Below are positions 6,574-14,813 of a stretch of DNA of 36,180 bases, piece after piece. The notes below the pieces were generated by a model. The model searched no databases. It saw only the letters and a program-made list of their open reading frames with translations, and had not been told where the DNA came from. A program made the translations under genes and the position numbers. Source of the DNA: an uncultured Bulleidia sp. (GTDB lineage Bacteria; Bacillota_I; Bacilli_A; Erysipelotrichales; Erysipelotrichaceae); contig CAKVIS010000016.1 of assembly GCA_934754415.1 (NCBI GenBank), positions 1-36,180 on the forward strand, written 5' to 3'. Position 1 is the first letter of the stretch; every line of letters begins with the position of its first letter.

Positions 6574-9213
6574 ATGAAAACAACCAAAGAGACCATATTT
6601 GAATTTATACAGAAGGAACTGGTGACCAACGAAACATGTAAAGACGGTATCAGTACCATCATGATTGCTCAGCAGTATCAGCTTCAAAGATCCAATGTAT
6701 CTGCGTTGTTAAATGAACTTGTAAAAGAAGGAAAGCTGGAAAAAACCAATACAAGACCTGTACTGTATACATTAAAGCAGAAAGAAGATACTGTACAGGA
6801 ATACGGAGATAAGTTTCTGATAGGAGAACAGGGCTCTTTAGCCAAACCATTACAGATTGCCAAGGCGGCTATTTTATATCCTCGGCATAGTCTGAATGTG
6901 CTGGTCAGTGCAAAATCGGGATGTGGTACAACCAGATTTGTATATGCCATGTATGAATATGCTAAGTATTCTGGAGTGTTTCAGGAAAGCAGCGTCTTTT
7001 TCAAGATCAATTGCCGCCACTATAAAGAAAATACACGGGAAATAGAATCTATTCTGTTCGGATGTGAAAAGAATACTGTAAAAGGACTTGAAGACAGTTA
7101 TTTTGGACGTACACGTGGAGGTATGTTGTTTATAGATCATGCAGATATGTTAAGTGCAAGACAAAGAAGCCTCATTGACATCTTTCTGGAGACCGGACGA
7201 ATCTATACGGAAGATAAGAAGACATATCTTGATTGTACAAATGTGTTTCTTGTGATGGCATGTCATCCCTCTTCTGTATCTCAGTTTGCGGAAAGAATTC
7301 CCATGATCATTGAGCTTCCTGAGCTTAAGGACAGACCATTAACAGAAAAACTGGATCTGGTGCATTACTTTTTCACCATCGAAGCAAACAATGCACAACG
7401 AAATGTAGAGATCAGAAGAGAAGTATTAGAAGCACTGTTATTGACAGATTTTCCGCATAATATAAAAAATCTGGAAATAGAAATTAAGAAAGCCTGTGCT
7501 ACTGCGTTTGTGCGTTGTATGGATCAGTCAGAAGCTAATATTGAAGTGACAGTATCCGATTTCAGTGTCATGGTACAAAGAAGTCTCATGCATATGCGCA
7601 GTCAGTCTAATGATATATCTGAATTGATAGGACAGCAGAATCTGTTTATCTACGATTGTCATCAGAAATATTCCCTGTACAGTGATATGGATAAGAGCCG
7701 TGACCTGTATACGGATATGCGCACACAATATACAGAGTTATCCAGAAGAGGCATCAAAGAAGACACCATCCATGATGTGATCAATACACATGTGGATAAT
7801 CTGTTCAAGAGATATAAGTATTCTCAAAGTTTTGATGACACATATGACATAGAACAGCTATCTAAGATTGTAGATTCGCATCTGATTCATATTGTGCAGA
7901 ATCTGATGAAAATCTGTAAACAGGAATTGAACAGAGATTTTAAATCGTATGTCTTTTATGGCTTATGCCTGCATATGAATTCTTTGTTAAGTCATCAGTT
8001 TACTTCTTCGCGTGTAAACAATGAAAAAGTCATTCAGATTGTACAGGATTATCCAAAAGAATATGGTGTATCTGTACAGTTTGCACAACGTTTTGAAGAA
8101 GTGTTCGGGATTACTCTTCCTATGGAAGAAATTGTGATTATTACCATGTTTCTGATAGAAGATGTGGAAGAAAATCAGGGCCAGCCAAAATTGCTGTACA
8201 TTTTCCATGGTAAAGGCGTGGCGAGTTCATTAAAAGAAGTGACCAATACTCTGACACATTGTAACAATGCCTATGCTTATGATCTTTTACTTGAAAAGGA
8301 TTCAGCAACAGCACTGGAAGAAATTAAAACTCTTATCACTAAGATAGATGATGGACAGGGAATTATCGCTATTTATGACATGGGTTCTATCAAAACCATG
8401 CTGGATACGATTTCTGAAGAGATACATGTCAAGATTCGCTATATTTATTTTCCGATAACACTTGTGGGAATAGACGTGGCCAGAAAATGCGTACAGGAAA
8501 AAGATCTGGACTATGTGTATCATACAACTCTGCGTGAGATGTATTCTCTGTTTGGAAGAAGTAAAAACAGAAAGGATATTATTGTAACACTTTGTCATAC
8601 AGGAGAAGGTGGAGCTTTACAGCTAAAACAATATATTGATCAGTATTCCCATCTGGATATCAAGACTATTCCATTAGCTATTTCCGATAGAGATGAACTT
8701 GTTACAGAACTGATGGAATTGAAAAAAGTGTATCATATCCATTGCTTTGTGGGATCCTATGATCCAAAACTGCTTGGTATTCCTTTTATCTCCATGAGCA
8801 AAGTATTTGAAAATAAACCGGAAGATATTGATAAGGTATTGATGTTTGAAACTGTGGAAACCACAAAATCAGATTATTCTGCGGTATATGAGTATCTGGA
8901 AAGTCAGCTTCAACATGTGTCCATCGAAGAATTAAAGAAAACATTACCTCCAATTATGGATAAGCTGGAAATCATGTATGCCTTAAATGAAGACAGAAAA
9001 CTTGGGCTGTTTGTTCATATTGCCTGTCTTCTGGAAACATGTAAACAGAAAGTATCCAAACAGGATGTGGAGGAAGCAGATATGGTACTTGAAAAGTATC
9101 CTGAGGATTTCAAGGAAGTGTATCGTTTGCTGAGACCTCTTGAAAAGCAGTTCAAGGTTATCTTTGAAGATGCACAGATTGCGACTATTGTCTTAATTGT
9201 CAAACAATTATAA
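6574..9213 (+). CDS. LevR-like PTS-regulated transcription factor, module 1, with degenerate AAA+ domain
   Basis: An 879-residue regulator. Order: N-terminal winged helix (1-70), AAA+ domain related to sigma54 activators (about 85-320), PRD1 (about 430-530, His467), EIIA-Man-like domain (about 538-660, His545 in YIFHGKG, and YDMGS at 601-605), IIB-like segment (667-740, Cys674 in VTLCHTGEGGA), and PRD2 (about 775-879, His815). These domains let PTS phosphotransfer report sugar supply. The ATPase looks dead: the Walker A site reads SAKSGCGTTR without the lysine, Walker B reads GGMLFIDHAD with His for Glu, and the GAFTGA loop that touches sigma54 is replaced by NTVKGLEDSYFG. It follows yitT by 4 bases and precedes the module 1 PTS genes, its likely target through the TATACACTA repeats. 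Confidence 0.88.
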   Translation: MKTTKETIFEFIQKELVTNETCKDGISTIMIAQQYQLQRSNVSALLNELVKEGKLEKTNTRPVLYTLKQKEDTVQEYGDKFLIGEQGSLAKPLQIAKAAILYPRHSLNVLVSAKSGCGTTRFVYAMYEYAKYSGVFQESSVFFKINCRHYKENTREIESILFGCEKNTVKGLEDSYFGRTRGGMLFIDHADMLSARQRSLIDIFLETGRIYTEDKKTYLDCTNVFLVMACHPSSVSQFAERIPMIIELPELKDRPLTEKLDLVHYFFTIEANNAQRNVEIRREVLEALLLTDFPHNIKNLEIEIKKACATAFVRCMDQSEANIEVTVSDFSVMVQRSLMHMRSQSNDISELIGQQNLFIYDCHQKYSLYSDMDKSRDLYTDMRTQYTELSRRGIKEDTIHDVINTHVDNLFKRYKYSQSFDDTYDIEQLSKIVDSHLIHIVQNLMKICKQELNRDFKSYVFYGLCLHMNSLLSHQFTSSRVNNEKVIQIVQDYPKEYGVSVQFAQRFEEVFGITLPMEEIVIITMFLIEDVEENQGQPKLLYIFHGKGVASSLKEVTNTLTHCNNAYAYDLLLEKDSATALEEIKTLITKIDDGQGIIAIYDMGSIKTMLDTISEEIHVKIRYIYFPITLVGIDVARKCVQEKDLDYVYHTTLREMYSLFGRSKNRKDIIVTLCHTGEGGALQLKQYIDQYSHLDIKTIPLAISDRDELVTELMELKKVYHIHCFVGSYDPKLLGIPFISMSKVFENKPEDIDKVLMFETVETTKSDYSAVYEYLESQLQHVSIEELKKTLPPIMDKLEIMYALNEDRKLGLFVHIACLLETCKQKVSKQDVEEADMVLEKYPEDFKEVYRLLRPLEKQFKVIFEDAQIATIVLIVKQL

Positions 9214-9258
9214 AAACACAGGAGAGGATCGTCACTGATCTTTCTCCTGTGTTTTTTT
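9212..9258. terminator. Bidirectional terminator between the regulator and DUF3284 gene
   Basis: AAAACACAGGAGA pairs with TCTCCTGTGTTTT, with an inner GATC/GATC pairing, and is flanked by A and T runs on the two sides. It ends the rightward regulator transcript and the leftward DUF3284 transcript, whose stop codon lies inside the hairpin. Confidence 0.88.
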
Positions 9259-9741
9259 CAGAATCATCTTTTTCAGAAAAGCATGGGTTTCAGGATACTG
9301 TTTCCCGTTTTTTGGCTGTATGCCTTCACGGATATTGAAAATATCTGTACGCATATCATAAAGCGTATGGGACATTCTGCCGAAAGTTACCCAGTTGTGC
9401 CATGTGCGGTACAATATATTCTTTTTATTCAGGTTCTTATCCTCACTGGTAGTCTGTTCAAAGGTAATCTTTAAACCATCAGCAGTTTCCTCTGTGGTGT
9501 ATTTCACACGGACAAACTGCGTATAGGAACTGACAGTTACCTGGTAGATTTTTCCTCTTTCATAGTTGTTAATGGTGACCTTGGAACGGGCGTCTTTATT
9601 ATCATAGCTGTAACCGGTGCAAAGGACAGAAGGACTGAGATTTTTTTTCTTTGTTGTTTTTTTGATTTCTTCCAGAAGATGTTCTTCCAGATAGGAATAG
9701 AACTCATCAGAAGTGATTTGAAATGTGCGTATTAGTTTCAT
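9232..9741 (-). CDS. DUF3284 family protein, module 1
   Basis: I chose the ATG at 9741 (169 residues, MKLIRTFQITSDEFYSYL) over the upstream ATG at 9795, because the extra 18 residues look non-coding and neither has a ribosome binding site. From 9741 the protein aligns in style with the other DUF3284 protein here (16174-16617): an N-terminal START/SRPBCC-like beginning, a central region of alternating strands (VKYTTEETADGLKITFEQTT) and a basic helical end. DUF3284 genes are recurrent neighbours of beta-glucoside PTS genes, but no activity is known to me. It is transcribed opposite to the PTS operon. Its -10 box leaves only 6 bases before the ATG, which suggests a leaderless mRNA. Confidence 0.75.
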   Translation of the reverse strand: MKLIRTFQITSDEFYSYLEEHLLEEIKKTTKKKNLSPSVLCTGYSYDNKDARSKVTINNYERGKIYQVTVSSYTQFVRVKYTTEETADGLKITFEQTTSEDKNLNKKNILYRTWHNWVTFGRMSHTLYDMRTDIFNIREGIQPKNGKQYPETHAFLKKMILKKTQEKDQ

Positions 9742-9747
9742 GGTTGT

Positions 9748-9753
9748 ATTATA
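9748..9753 (-). promoter_or_regulatory. -10 box placed for a leaderless DUF3284 transcript
   Basis: On the minus strand a perfect TATAAT (9753-9748) is followed by 6 bases (ACAACC) and then the ATG at 9741. Transcription would start at or next to the A of the start codon. I see no clear -35 box and no Shine-Dalgarno sequence. Confidence 0.5.
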
Positions 9754-9822
9754 CCTTAATTGTGTGAAATACGGCCAGAACAACACATAATTCAATAGTT
9801 TGATACAAAAAGGGAAATGGGA

Positions 9823-9987
9823 TATACACTAAGGATAAAAAAGATGTTTTTTTGTATACACTAGATATGAAAGAAAGAAAAATGAAGAAAAATCTTTGAA
9901 AAATCCCAAAATATACACAAAATTAGTGTATATTTTCCCATAATTGTAATCTTGTAAGCGCTTTGACCACAAAATGTATATACACTA
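9823..9987. repeat. Cluster of five TATACACTA operator half-sites
   Basis: Forward copies are at 9823-9831, 9855-9863, 9912-9920 (TATACACAA) and 9979-9987, and a reverse copy is at 9924-9932. The two middle copies form a perfect inverted repeat AAAATATACAC (9908-9918) / GTGTATATTTT (9926-9936) with a 7-base spacer. The last copy overlaps the -10 box of the PTS promoter. No copy is seen upstream of module 2, so this is probably the binding array of the module 1 LevR-like regulator. Confidence 0.75.
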
Positions 9988-9991
9988 AAAT
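9953..9991 (+). promoter_or_regulatory. Sigma70-type PTS operon promoter with cre-like site
   Basis: TTGACC (9963-9968) and TAAAAT (9986-9991) are 17 bases apart. TGTAAGCGCTTTGA at 9953-9966 matches the catabolite-responsive element consensus except at one conserved C, and it overlaps the -35 box, which would give CcpA repression. TTTGACCAC (9962-9970) and GTGGTCAAA (9996-10004) are perfect 9-bp inverted repeats bracketing the -10. No TGGCAC-N5-TTGC sigma54 promoter is visible. Confidence 0.7.
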
Positions 9992-10026
9992 GAAAGTGGT
10001 CAAAAGACAAGAAAGGTTGGTAAGAA

Positions 10027-10368
10027 ATGGCAGAAAAACAACTGACACAAGAGCAATCCGTTGATGCAATTTCCTTTGAAATGATTGCCCATGCCGGAGA
10101 TGCCAGATCTTATGCTTTCCAGGCATTAGAAGCGGCTAGAAATGGGGATATGGAAAAAGCAGACATTCTAATGGAAAAGTCTGATGAAGCAGGCACTTTG
10201 GCCCATAAAGTGCAGACAGAATTGTTGTTTAAAGAAATGAATGGGCAATCTACACCAGTCGATGTGCTACTTGTGCATGCGCAGGATCATCTGATGACCA
10301 GCATGCTGGCACAGGAACTGATTAAAGAAATGATCCTGATGTATAAAACCAGAAAGGAGGAAAAATGA
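10027..10368 (+). CDS. PTS lactose/cellobiose-class IIA subunit, module 1
   Basis: A 113-residue cytoplasmic phosphocarrier that takes phosphate from HPr and passes it to IIB. It has the helical IIA-Lac pattern: MIAHAGDARSYAFQALEAAR (19-38) and the active-site segment LLVHAQDHLMTSMLAQEL, where His84 is the expected phosphorylated residue and His88 its conserved partner. The ribosome binding site AAAGG is followed by the ATG at 10027. It is the first gene of the operon and overlaps IIB by 4 bases (ATGA). Confidence 0.95.
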   Translation: MAEKQLTQEQSVDAISFEMIAHAGDARSYAFQALEAARNGDMEKADILMEKSDEAGTLAHKVQTELLFKEMNGQSTPVDVLLVHAQDHLMTSMLAQELIKEMILMYKTRKEEK

Positions 10369-10667
10369 GAATATTAATGGTTTGCGCATGCGGGATGTCG
10401 ACAGGAATGCTGATGAATAAAATGCAGGAATACTGGAAAGAGAAAGGGGAAGAGCACACCATTGTTGCCAAAGGCCTTTCTGAATACGCACAAGTATCCA
10501 AAGATTACGATATCGTTCTGGTAGGACCGCAGGTAAGTTATCGACTTCAGAGAATTCAGGAAGATACAGGTCTTCCTGCCGCGAACATTCCTTCGTTCGA
10601 TTATGCAGTGGGAAACTGCGAGAACATTATGAACATTGCAAACGGATTGTTTGCACAGAAAAAGTAA
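10365..10667 (+). CDS. PTS cellobiose-class IIB subunit, module 1
   Basis: A 100-residue cytoplasmic phosphocarrier. The N-terminal strand runs into the phosphocysteine P-loop VCACGMSTGML, where Cys7 is the expected phosphorylated residue, followed by a helix and then VLVGPQVSYRL and a C-terminal helix ending GLFAQKK. It donates phosphate to sugar bound by IIC. It starts inside the last codon of IIA and is 20 bases before IIC. Confidence 0.95.
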   Translation: MRILMVCACGMSTGMLMNKMQEYWKEKGEEHTIVAKGLSEYAQVSKDYDIVLVGPQVSYRLQRIQEDTGLPAANIPSFDYAVGNCENIMNIANGLFAQKK

Positions 10668-10687
10668 AAGAAAGAGAGATTTAAAAA

Positions 10688-11986
10688 ATGGATGGTATTT
10701 TTAACAGTCCGGTAATGGTTAAACTCCAGGAATTCGGACAAAAATTAGGTTCCAACAAATTTTTGAGTTCCTTACAGGGTGCGATGATGTCCTGTATGGC
10801 TCCAATTATGGTAGGTGCAATCTTCACAATTATCTGTGCTGTAGGACCAATGGTAGGTCTGTTCCAGACAGGTGATGCGGTATATAACATTTTATATGCT
10901 CCATATCACTTTACTATGGATCTTATTTCCTTATGGATTGTATTAATTTTCGCTTACCAGTATGCTAAACAGCTGAAATTAAAGTCCCCAATCATGACAA
11001 GTGTTCAGACAGCTATATGTTTCTGCTTAATTGCTTGTGGTTGGGGTACTAATGAAGCAGGTGCAAGCACAATTACAGTTACTTACCTTGGTTCACAGGG
11101 TATGTTCGTAAGTTTCATGGTAACTTTCTTTGTCTGCCAGGTTGAAAAATTCTGCCAGGATCACAATGTAAGAATCAAAATGCCTGATGTATGTCCACCA
11201 GCATTGGTTCACGGCTTCTCCGCTATTCTTCCATTAGCATTTGCAATGATTCCATTATATGCATTAGAAGCTATTATCTCTGCAGTATCTGGCGGTGCAT
11301 TAGGTATTTGTTCTGGATTTATGATGGTTTTATCTGCTCCATTAAATGCACTGGTATCTGTACCTGGTATGTTTGTCTTAGTACCATTTGCATGTCTGTT
11401 ATGGTGCTTTGGTATTCATGGTTCCATGATTGTTTATTCTGTATTGATGCCTATGATGATTCAGGCTGCTACATCTAACGCTGCTGCGTATGCTGCAGGT
11501 GGTGTAGGTGCATTGGTATTCTATCCAATCTCTTTATATGGAAGTATGGCATATTGTGGTGGTTCCGGTAATACACTTCCACTTGTTATCTTTGGTTTAA
11601 GAGCTAAGTCTGAACAGATTAAAGCTGTTTCCAAGATTGCTTTGGTACCTGGATGGTTTGGTATTAACGAGCCTGTTACATTCGGTATGCCTATTATGTA
11701 TAACCCAATTCTGTGTATTCCATATATCCTGAACGTTATCCTGGTTATGATCTGTTCTTTAATCGGATATAAGACAGGATTCCTGATTCCAGGTTTCATA
11801 CCAATTATGACATTGTTACCAATGGGATTTGGTTCTTTCCTTACAACATTGAACTGGCGTAATGCTATCTGGGATTATCTGATGATGATTCCTGCAGGTA
11901 TTGTATGGTATCCATTCTTCAAGGCTTACGATAATCAGTTATATAAGCAGGAACAGGCAGCTGCAGCTGCTGAAAAAGCTGCTTAA
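10688..11986 (+). CDS. PTS cellobiose-family IIC permease, module 1
   Basis: A 432-residue membrane permease with about ten helices. It moves a disaccharide across the membrane while IIB phosphorylates it. The family motif GINEPVTFGMPIMYNP is present at about residues 324-339. HGSMIVYSVLMPMM and GSGNTLPLVI match other cellobiose/chitobiose-class IIC proteins. The C-terminus is Ala-rich. The class is clear. The actual sugar is not fixed by sequence and could be cellobiose, another aryl- or beta-glucoside, or another beta-disaccharide. It is followed by a hairpin before the GH1 gene. Confidence 0.95.
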   Translation: MDGIFNSPVMVKLQEFGQKLGSNKFLSSLQGAMMSCMAPIMVGAIFTIICAVGPMVGLFQTGDAVYNILYAPYHFTMDLISLWIVLIFAYQYAKQLKLKSPIMTSVQTAICFCLIACGWGTNEAGASTITVTYLGSQGMFVSFMVTFFVCQVEKFCQDHNVRIKMPDVCPPALVHGFSAILPLAFAMIPLYALEAIISAVSGGALGICSGFMMVLSAPLNALVSVPGMFVLVPFACLLWCFGIHGSMIVYSVLMPMMIQAATSNAAAYAAGGVGALVFYPISLYGSMAYCGGSGNTLPLVIFGLRAKSEQIKAVSKIALVPGWFGINEPVTFGMPIMYNPILCIPYILNVILVMICSLIGYKTGFLIPGFIPIMTLLPMGFGSFLTTLNWRNAIWDYLMMIPAGIVWYPFFKAYDNQLYKQEQAAAAAEKAA

Positions 11987-11998
11987 TCAACAACTATA

Positions 11999-12037
11999 CA
12001 ATAACGTCAGTACAATAGCTGATGTTATTGTGTTTTA
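11999..12037 (+). terminator. Intra-operon hairpin between IIC and GH1
   Basis: CAATAACGTCAG (11999-12010) pairs with CTGATGTTATTG (12019-12030) over 12 bp with one G-U pair and an 8-base loop. The following TGTTTTAT is a weak T-run, so this is more likely a leaky terminator or an mRNA stabiliser than a full stop. Module 2 has a hairpin at the same place. Confidence 0.6.
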
Positions 12038-12060
12038 TACAGGAAAGAGGGTAAGTAAGT

Positions 12061-13533
12061 ATGGCATTTAAAAAAGATTTCCTCTGGGGAGGAGCTACAG
12101 CAGCCAACCAGTATGAAGGTGGCTGGGATGCAGATGGAAAAGGTGTCAGCAGTTCTGACTGCTGTACACGTGGATCCAGAACAGAACCAAGAAAAGTAAC
12201 ATATAAAACAAGTGATGGTACAGTGCATGCGGATATGATGTTTACACTGGATGCACCGGAAGATGCAGTGTTTGGCTGTTTTGATGGATATGATTATCCT
12301 TCTCATGAAGCAAGCGACTTCTATCATCGTTACAAAGAAGACATTGCTTTAATGGGTGAGATGGGCTACAAGACATTCCGTATGTCTATTAACTGGACAC
12401 GTATTTTCCCTCTTGGTTATGAAGAGGAGCCAAACGAAGAAGGACTGAAGTTCTATGATGCAGTATTTGATGAATGTCTGAAATACGGTATTAAACCATT
12501 AGTTACTTTATCTCATTATGAAACACCAGTCGGATTAACTAACAAGTGGGGTTCCTGGACAGACGAAAGAACGATTGACTGCTTTGTGCGTTATGTAAAA
12601 ACTGTTGGTGAAAGATATAAAGGTAAAGTAGAATACTGGCTGACTTTCAATGAAATCAACTGCCTAGGATTTGGAGGATGGATGGCAGCAGGTGTTCCTA
12701 GCAAAGATCCACAGAAACTGGCAGATGCGGCGAAACATCAGTTGTTAGCAAGTGCGAAAGCAGTACAGGTATTACATGATATTGATGCCAATAATAAAGT
12801 TGGTAATATGATTGGATATGGCATTATGTACCCGTATACATGTGCACCTCGTGATGTATTAAAGACATGGGAGTCCTTTAATGGAAGCTATTTCTATTGT
12901 GATGTACAGGCGCGTGGTTACTATCCTGCCTATAAATTGAAGGAATATGAAAGAACAGGTGTTCACTTCAGTCTTACAGAGGAAGAAAAAGAGACTCTGA
13001 AAAAGGGGACAGTGGATTTCATCAGCTTCTCTTACTATATGAGTAACTGTGCTTCTGCAGATCCTGAAGTACTGGCAAATCAGGGCGGTAATATGATGTT
13101 TGGTGTCAAGAACCCATATCTTAAGGCTAGTGACTGGGGATGGCAGATTGATCCAACGGGTTTACGTCTGGCTCTGGATTATATGTATGATCGTTATCAG
13201 TTACCGTTGATGGTTGTTGAAAATGGACTTGGTGCACAGGATACCGTAGAAGCTGATGGCAGTATCCATGATGATTACCGTATTAACTATTTACGTGATC
13301 ATGTACAGGCAATGAAAGATGCTGTGGATATTGATGGTGTAGAACTTTGGGGCTTTACTCCATGGGGATGCATCGACCTTGTCTCTGCAAGTACAGGAGA
13401 AATGCATAAACGTTATGGATTTGTGTATGTAGATTATCAGGATGATGGTACAGGTAAGGGAGATCGCAGCAGAAAGGATTCTTTCTACTGGTATAAAAAA
13501 GTTATTGCGTCTAACGGAGAAGATTTAGATTAA
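12061..13533 (+). CDS. GH1 6-phospho-beta-glucosidase, module 1
   Basis: A 490-residue cytoplasmic glycoside hydrolase of family 1. It begins FLWGGATAANQYEGGW, the usual GH1 substrate-pocket start. The acid/base is Glu198 in LTFNEIN and the nucleophile is Glu387 in MVVENGLG. The C-terminal SASTGEMHKRYGF (about 442-454) has the Ser and Lys/Tyr typical of enzymes that bind the 6-phosphate. It should cleave the phosphorylated disaccharide delivered by the PTS. The exact specificity (phospho-glucosidase or phospho-galactosidase) is inferred from class, not proven. An AAAGAGG site precedes the ATG. Confidence 0.95.
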   Translation: MAFKKDFLWGGATAANQYEGGWDADGKGVSSSDCCTRGSRTEPRKVTYKTSDGTVHADMMFTLDAPEDAVFGCFDGYDYPSHEASDFYHRYKEDIALMGEMGYKTFRMSINWTRIFPLGYEEEPNEEGLKFYDAVFDECLKYGIKPLVTLSHYETPVGLTNKWGSWTDERTIDCFVRYVKTVGERYKGKVEYWLTFNEINCLGFGGWMAAGVPSKDPQKLADAAKHQLLASAKAVQVLHDIDANNKVGNMIGYGIMYPYTCAPRDVLKTWESFNGSYFYCDVQARGYYPAYKLKEYERTGVHFSLTEEEKETLKKGTVDFISFSYYMSNCASADPEVLANQGGNMMFGVKNPYLKASDWGWQIDPTGLRLALDYMYDRYQLPLMVVENGLGAQDTVEADGSIHDDYRINYLRDHVQAMKDAVDIDGVELWGFTPWGCIDLVSASTGEMHKRYGFVYVDYQDDGTGKGDRSRKDSFYWYKKVIASNGEDLD

Positions 13534-13547
13534 AGTTAGAGACTCTG

Positions 13548-13583
13548 GTCAGATGGGAGTATATTCCTGTCTGACTTTTTTTC
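13548..13583 (+). terminator. Terminator of the module 1 PTS operon
   Basis: GTCAGA (13548-13553) pairs with TCTGAC (13570-13575), with inner GG/CC pairing, followed by TTTTTTT. Confidence 0.8.
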
Positions 13584-13587
13584 TCCT

Positions 13588-13635
13588 TAAACCAAAAAAA
13601 AGAAAACCTCTTCGGGGACATATTCCCTGAAGAGG
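13588..13635 (-). terminator. Terminator of the hsp20 gene
   Basis: CCTCTTCGGGGA and TCCCTGAAGAGG (ending 13635) form a 12-bp stem with one wobble pair. Read on the minus strand it is followed by TTTTCTTTTTTTTGG. Confidence 0.88.
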
Positions 13636-13643
13636 TCCTTCAG

Positions 13644-14096
13644 TTATTCAATCATAATGTGACTGGATTCAGGAAGTTCTTCTTTTTCTTCCTTCTTAGG
13701 AATGATGATAGAAAGAACGCCATCTTCAAATTTAGCTTTGACTTCATCTTCTGTGATGGATTCACCAATATAGTAGCTTCTTGATAAAGCGCCACTGTAA
13801 CGTTCCTGTCTGATAAGATTGCCGTTCTTATCATTTTCATCTTTGTCCAGACCTTTTTCAGCACTGATAGTCAGATATCCATCCTGCAGACTTAACTGGA
13901 TTTCATCTTTCTTAAATCCAGGCAAATCAACCATCATTTCGTAATGATCTTTTTCATCACGAATATCTGTTTTCATAAGATTCTTTTCATGGTGTCCAAA
14001 TAATGGATTTCTTCTTCCGAAGAAGTTTCTGTCAAAATCCTCAAACAAATCATACTCATCATCAAATACATCAGGTAAATACTTTCTCATAACCAC
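13644..14096 (-). CDS. Hsp20/alpha-crystallin small heat-shock protein
   Basis: A 150-residue ATP-independent holding chaperone. The short N-terminal arm contains DEYDLFEDFDRNFFGRRNPL. The alpha-crystallin domain (about 40-135) includes YEMMVDLPGFKKDEIQLSL and AKFEDGVLSIIIPKKE, with the LSIIIP segment matching the family's C-terminal strand pattern. It is a single gene with GGAGG before the ATG, its own CIRCE-type operator and a terminator, so it is probably a heat-shock monocistron repressed by HrcA. An approximately 80-base leader precedes it. Confidence 0.95.
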   Translation of the reverse strand: MVMRKYLPDVFDDEYDLFEDFDRNFFGRRNPLFGHHEKNLMKTDIRDEKDHYEMMVDLPGFKKDEIQLSLQDGYLTISAEKGLDKDENDKNGNLIRQERYSGALSRSYYIGESITEDEVKAKFEDGVLSIIIPKKEEKEELPESSHIMIE

Positions 14097-14179
14097 ACCT
14101 CCAAAGTTTTCACTTTACCTTAAGGAGCGGTGCTGCAAAGCATCTCTTCTGTAGGACCCTTACTGATCTTACATGTATA

Positions 14180-14221
14180 GTTATAGCTCACTTTTTAGCA
14201 CTGTCAAGAGTTGAGTGCTAA
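14180..14221 (-). promoter_or_regulatory. hsp20 promoter with CIRCE operator
   Basis: On the minus strand TTGACA (14207-14202) and TATAAC (14185-14180) are 16 bases apart. TTAGCACTG-N9-GAGTGCTAA at 14195-14221 matches the HrcA operator CIRCE (TTAGCACTC-N9-GAGTGCTAA) at 17 of 18 arm positions and overlaps the -35 box. Confidence 0.9.
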
Positions 14222-14299
14222 ATATTATGACATTTTTGTAACACTTGATTTTACGAGGCTTCATTACTTTTTCTTGATTTGACATCAATTTTTCTTGTG

Positions 14300-14470
14300 T
14301 CAGCTAATTGTTACGCTTTCCGGCATCGAATCCAGACTTAATATTTGTTCTTCCAGACGGTCAAGTTGTCCGCTTGCATTTTCCGGTGATTGTAGTTCAA
14401 AAGCGATATATTCAAAAATCCCTCTCAAATCATTGTTGGCCTGTTCGGATATTTCTACTTCATATATCAT
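14300..14470 (-). pseudogene. Truncated RelE/ParE-family toxin
   Basis: The ATG at 14470 overlaps the antitoxin stop (ATGA). The 56-residue frame MIYEVEISEQANNDLRGIFE through LEEQILSLDSMPE is the N-terminal half of a RelE/ParE-superfamily toxin. After MPE it runs into SVTIS and a TGA. Family members are usually about 90-105 residues and keep their catalytic strands in the missing half. The following bases do not encode that half in another frame that I can see, so this is a deletion and not a simple frameshift. The toxin is probably inactive. Confidence 0.75.
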
Positions 14471-14775
14471 AAACCATAATCTTTGCGAATGTCAGCAAAG
14501 GCTTTCTTCGCATTTTTTGTCCTTCCAGCCTGCATATCTGCGTATCCTTTTTCCAATTCTTCATTGAACTGTGCTTCTGATAATGTGCTGATGTCAACAG
14601 GTCTGCCAGCTGGTATTTTTACTTCAAATGGAAGTCCTCTCTGTAAGATAATTTGTTTATAAAACATATTGATAGCACTGGAAGCAGGGATACCTAGTGT
14701 AGACAGGATATTTTCTGCTTTTTCTTTGACATCTGGTTCAATCCTAGCGTATAAATTTGCTGATTTTGTGGCCAT
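14467..14775 (-). CDS. RelB/DinJ-type antitoxin
   Basis: I chose the ATG at 14775 (102 residues), which has AAAGGAG 8 bases upstream, over the ATG at 14808. The N-terminal ribbon-helix-helix reads NLYARIEPDVKEKAENILST and then GIPASSAINMFYKQIILQRG, typical of DinJ. The remainder (about 55-102) would wrap the toxin: LSEAQFNEELEKGYADMQAG. It binds DNA to autorepress and neutralises the downstream toxin. Here the toxin is truncated, so the antitoxin is an orphan or may act against a related toxin elsewhere. Confidence 0.9.
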   Translation of the reverse strand: MATKSANLYARIEPDVKEKAENILSTLGIPASSAINMFYKQIILQRGLPFEVKIPAGRPVDISTLSEAQFNEELEKGYADMQAGRTKNAKKAFADIRKDYGL

Positions 14776-14813
14776 ATAAAAATCTCCTTTCGTGAGTAGT
14801 GTTTTCATCTGTC

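Noticed and set aside
9923..10126. 67-residue minus-strand frame over the PTS promoter
   Set aside because: It covers the operator, cre and promoter and the start of IIA, with no homology or start signals.
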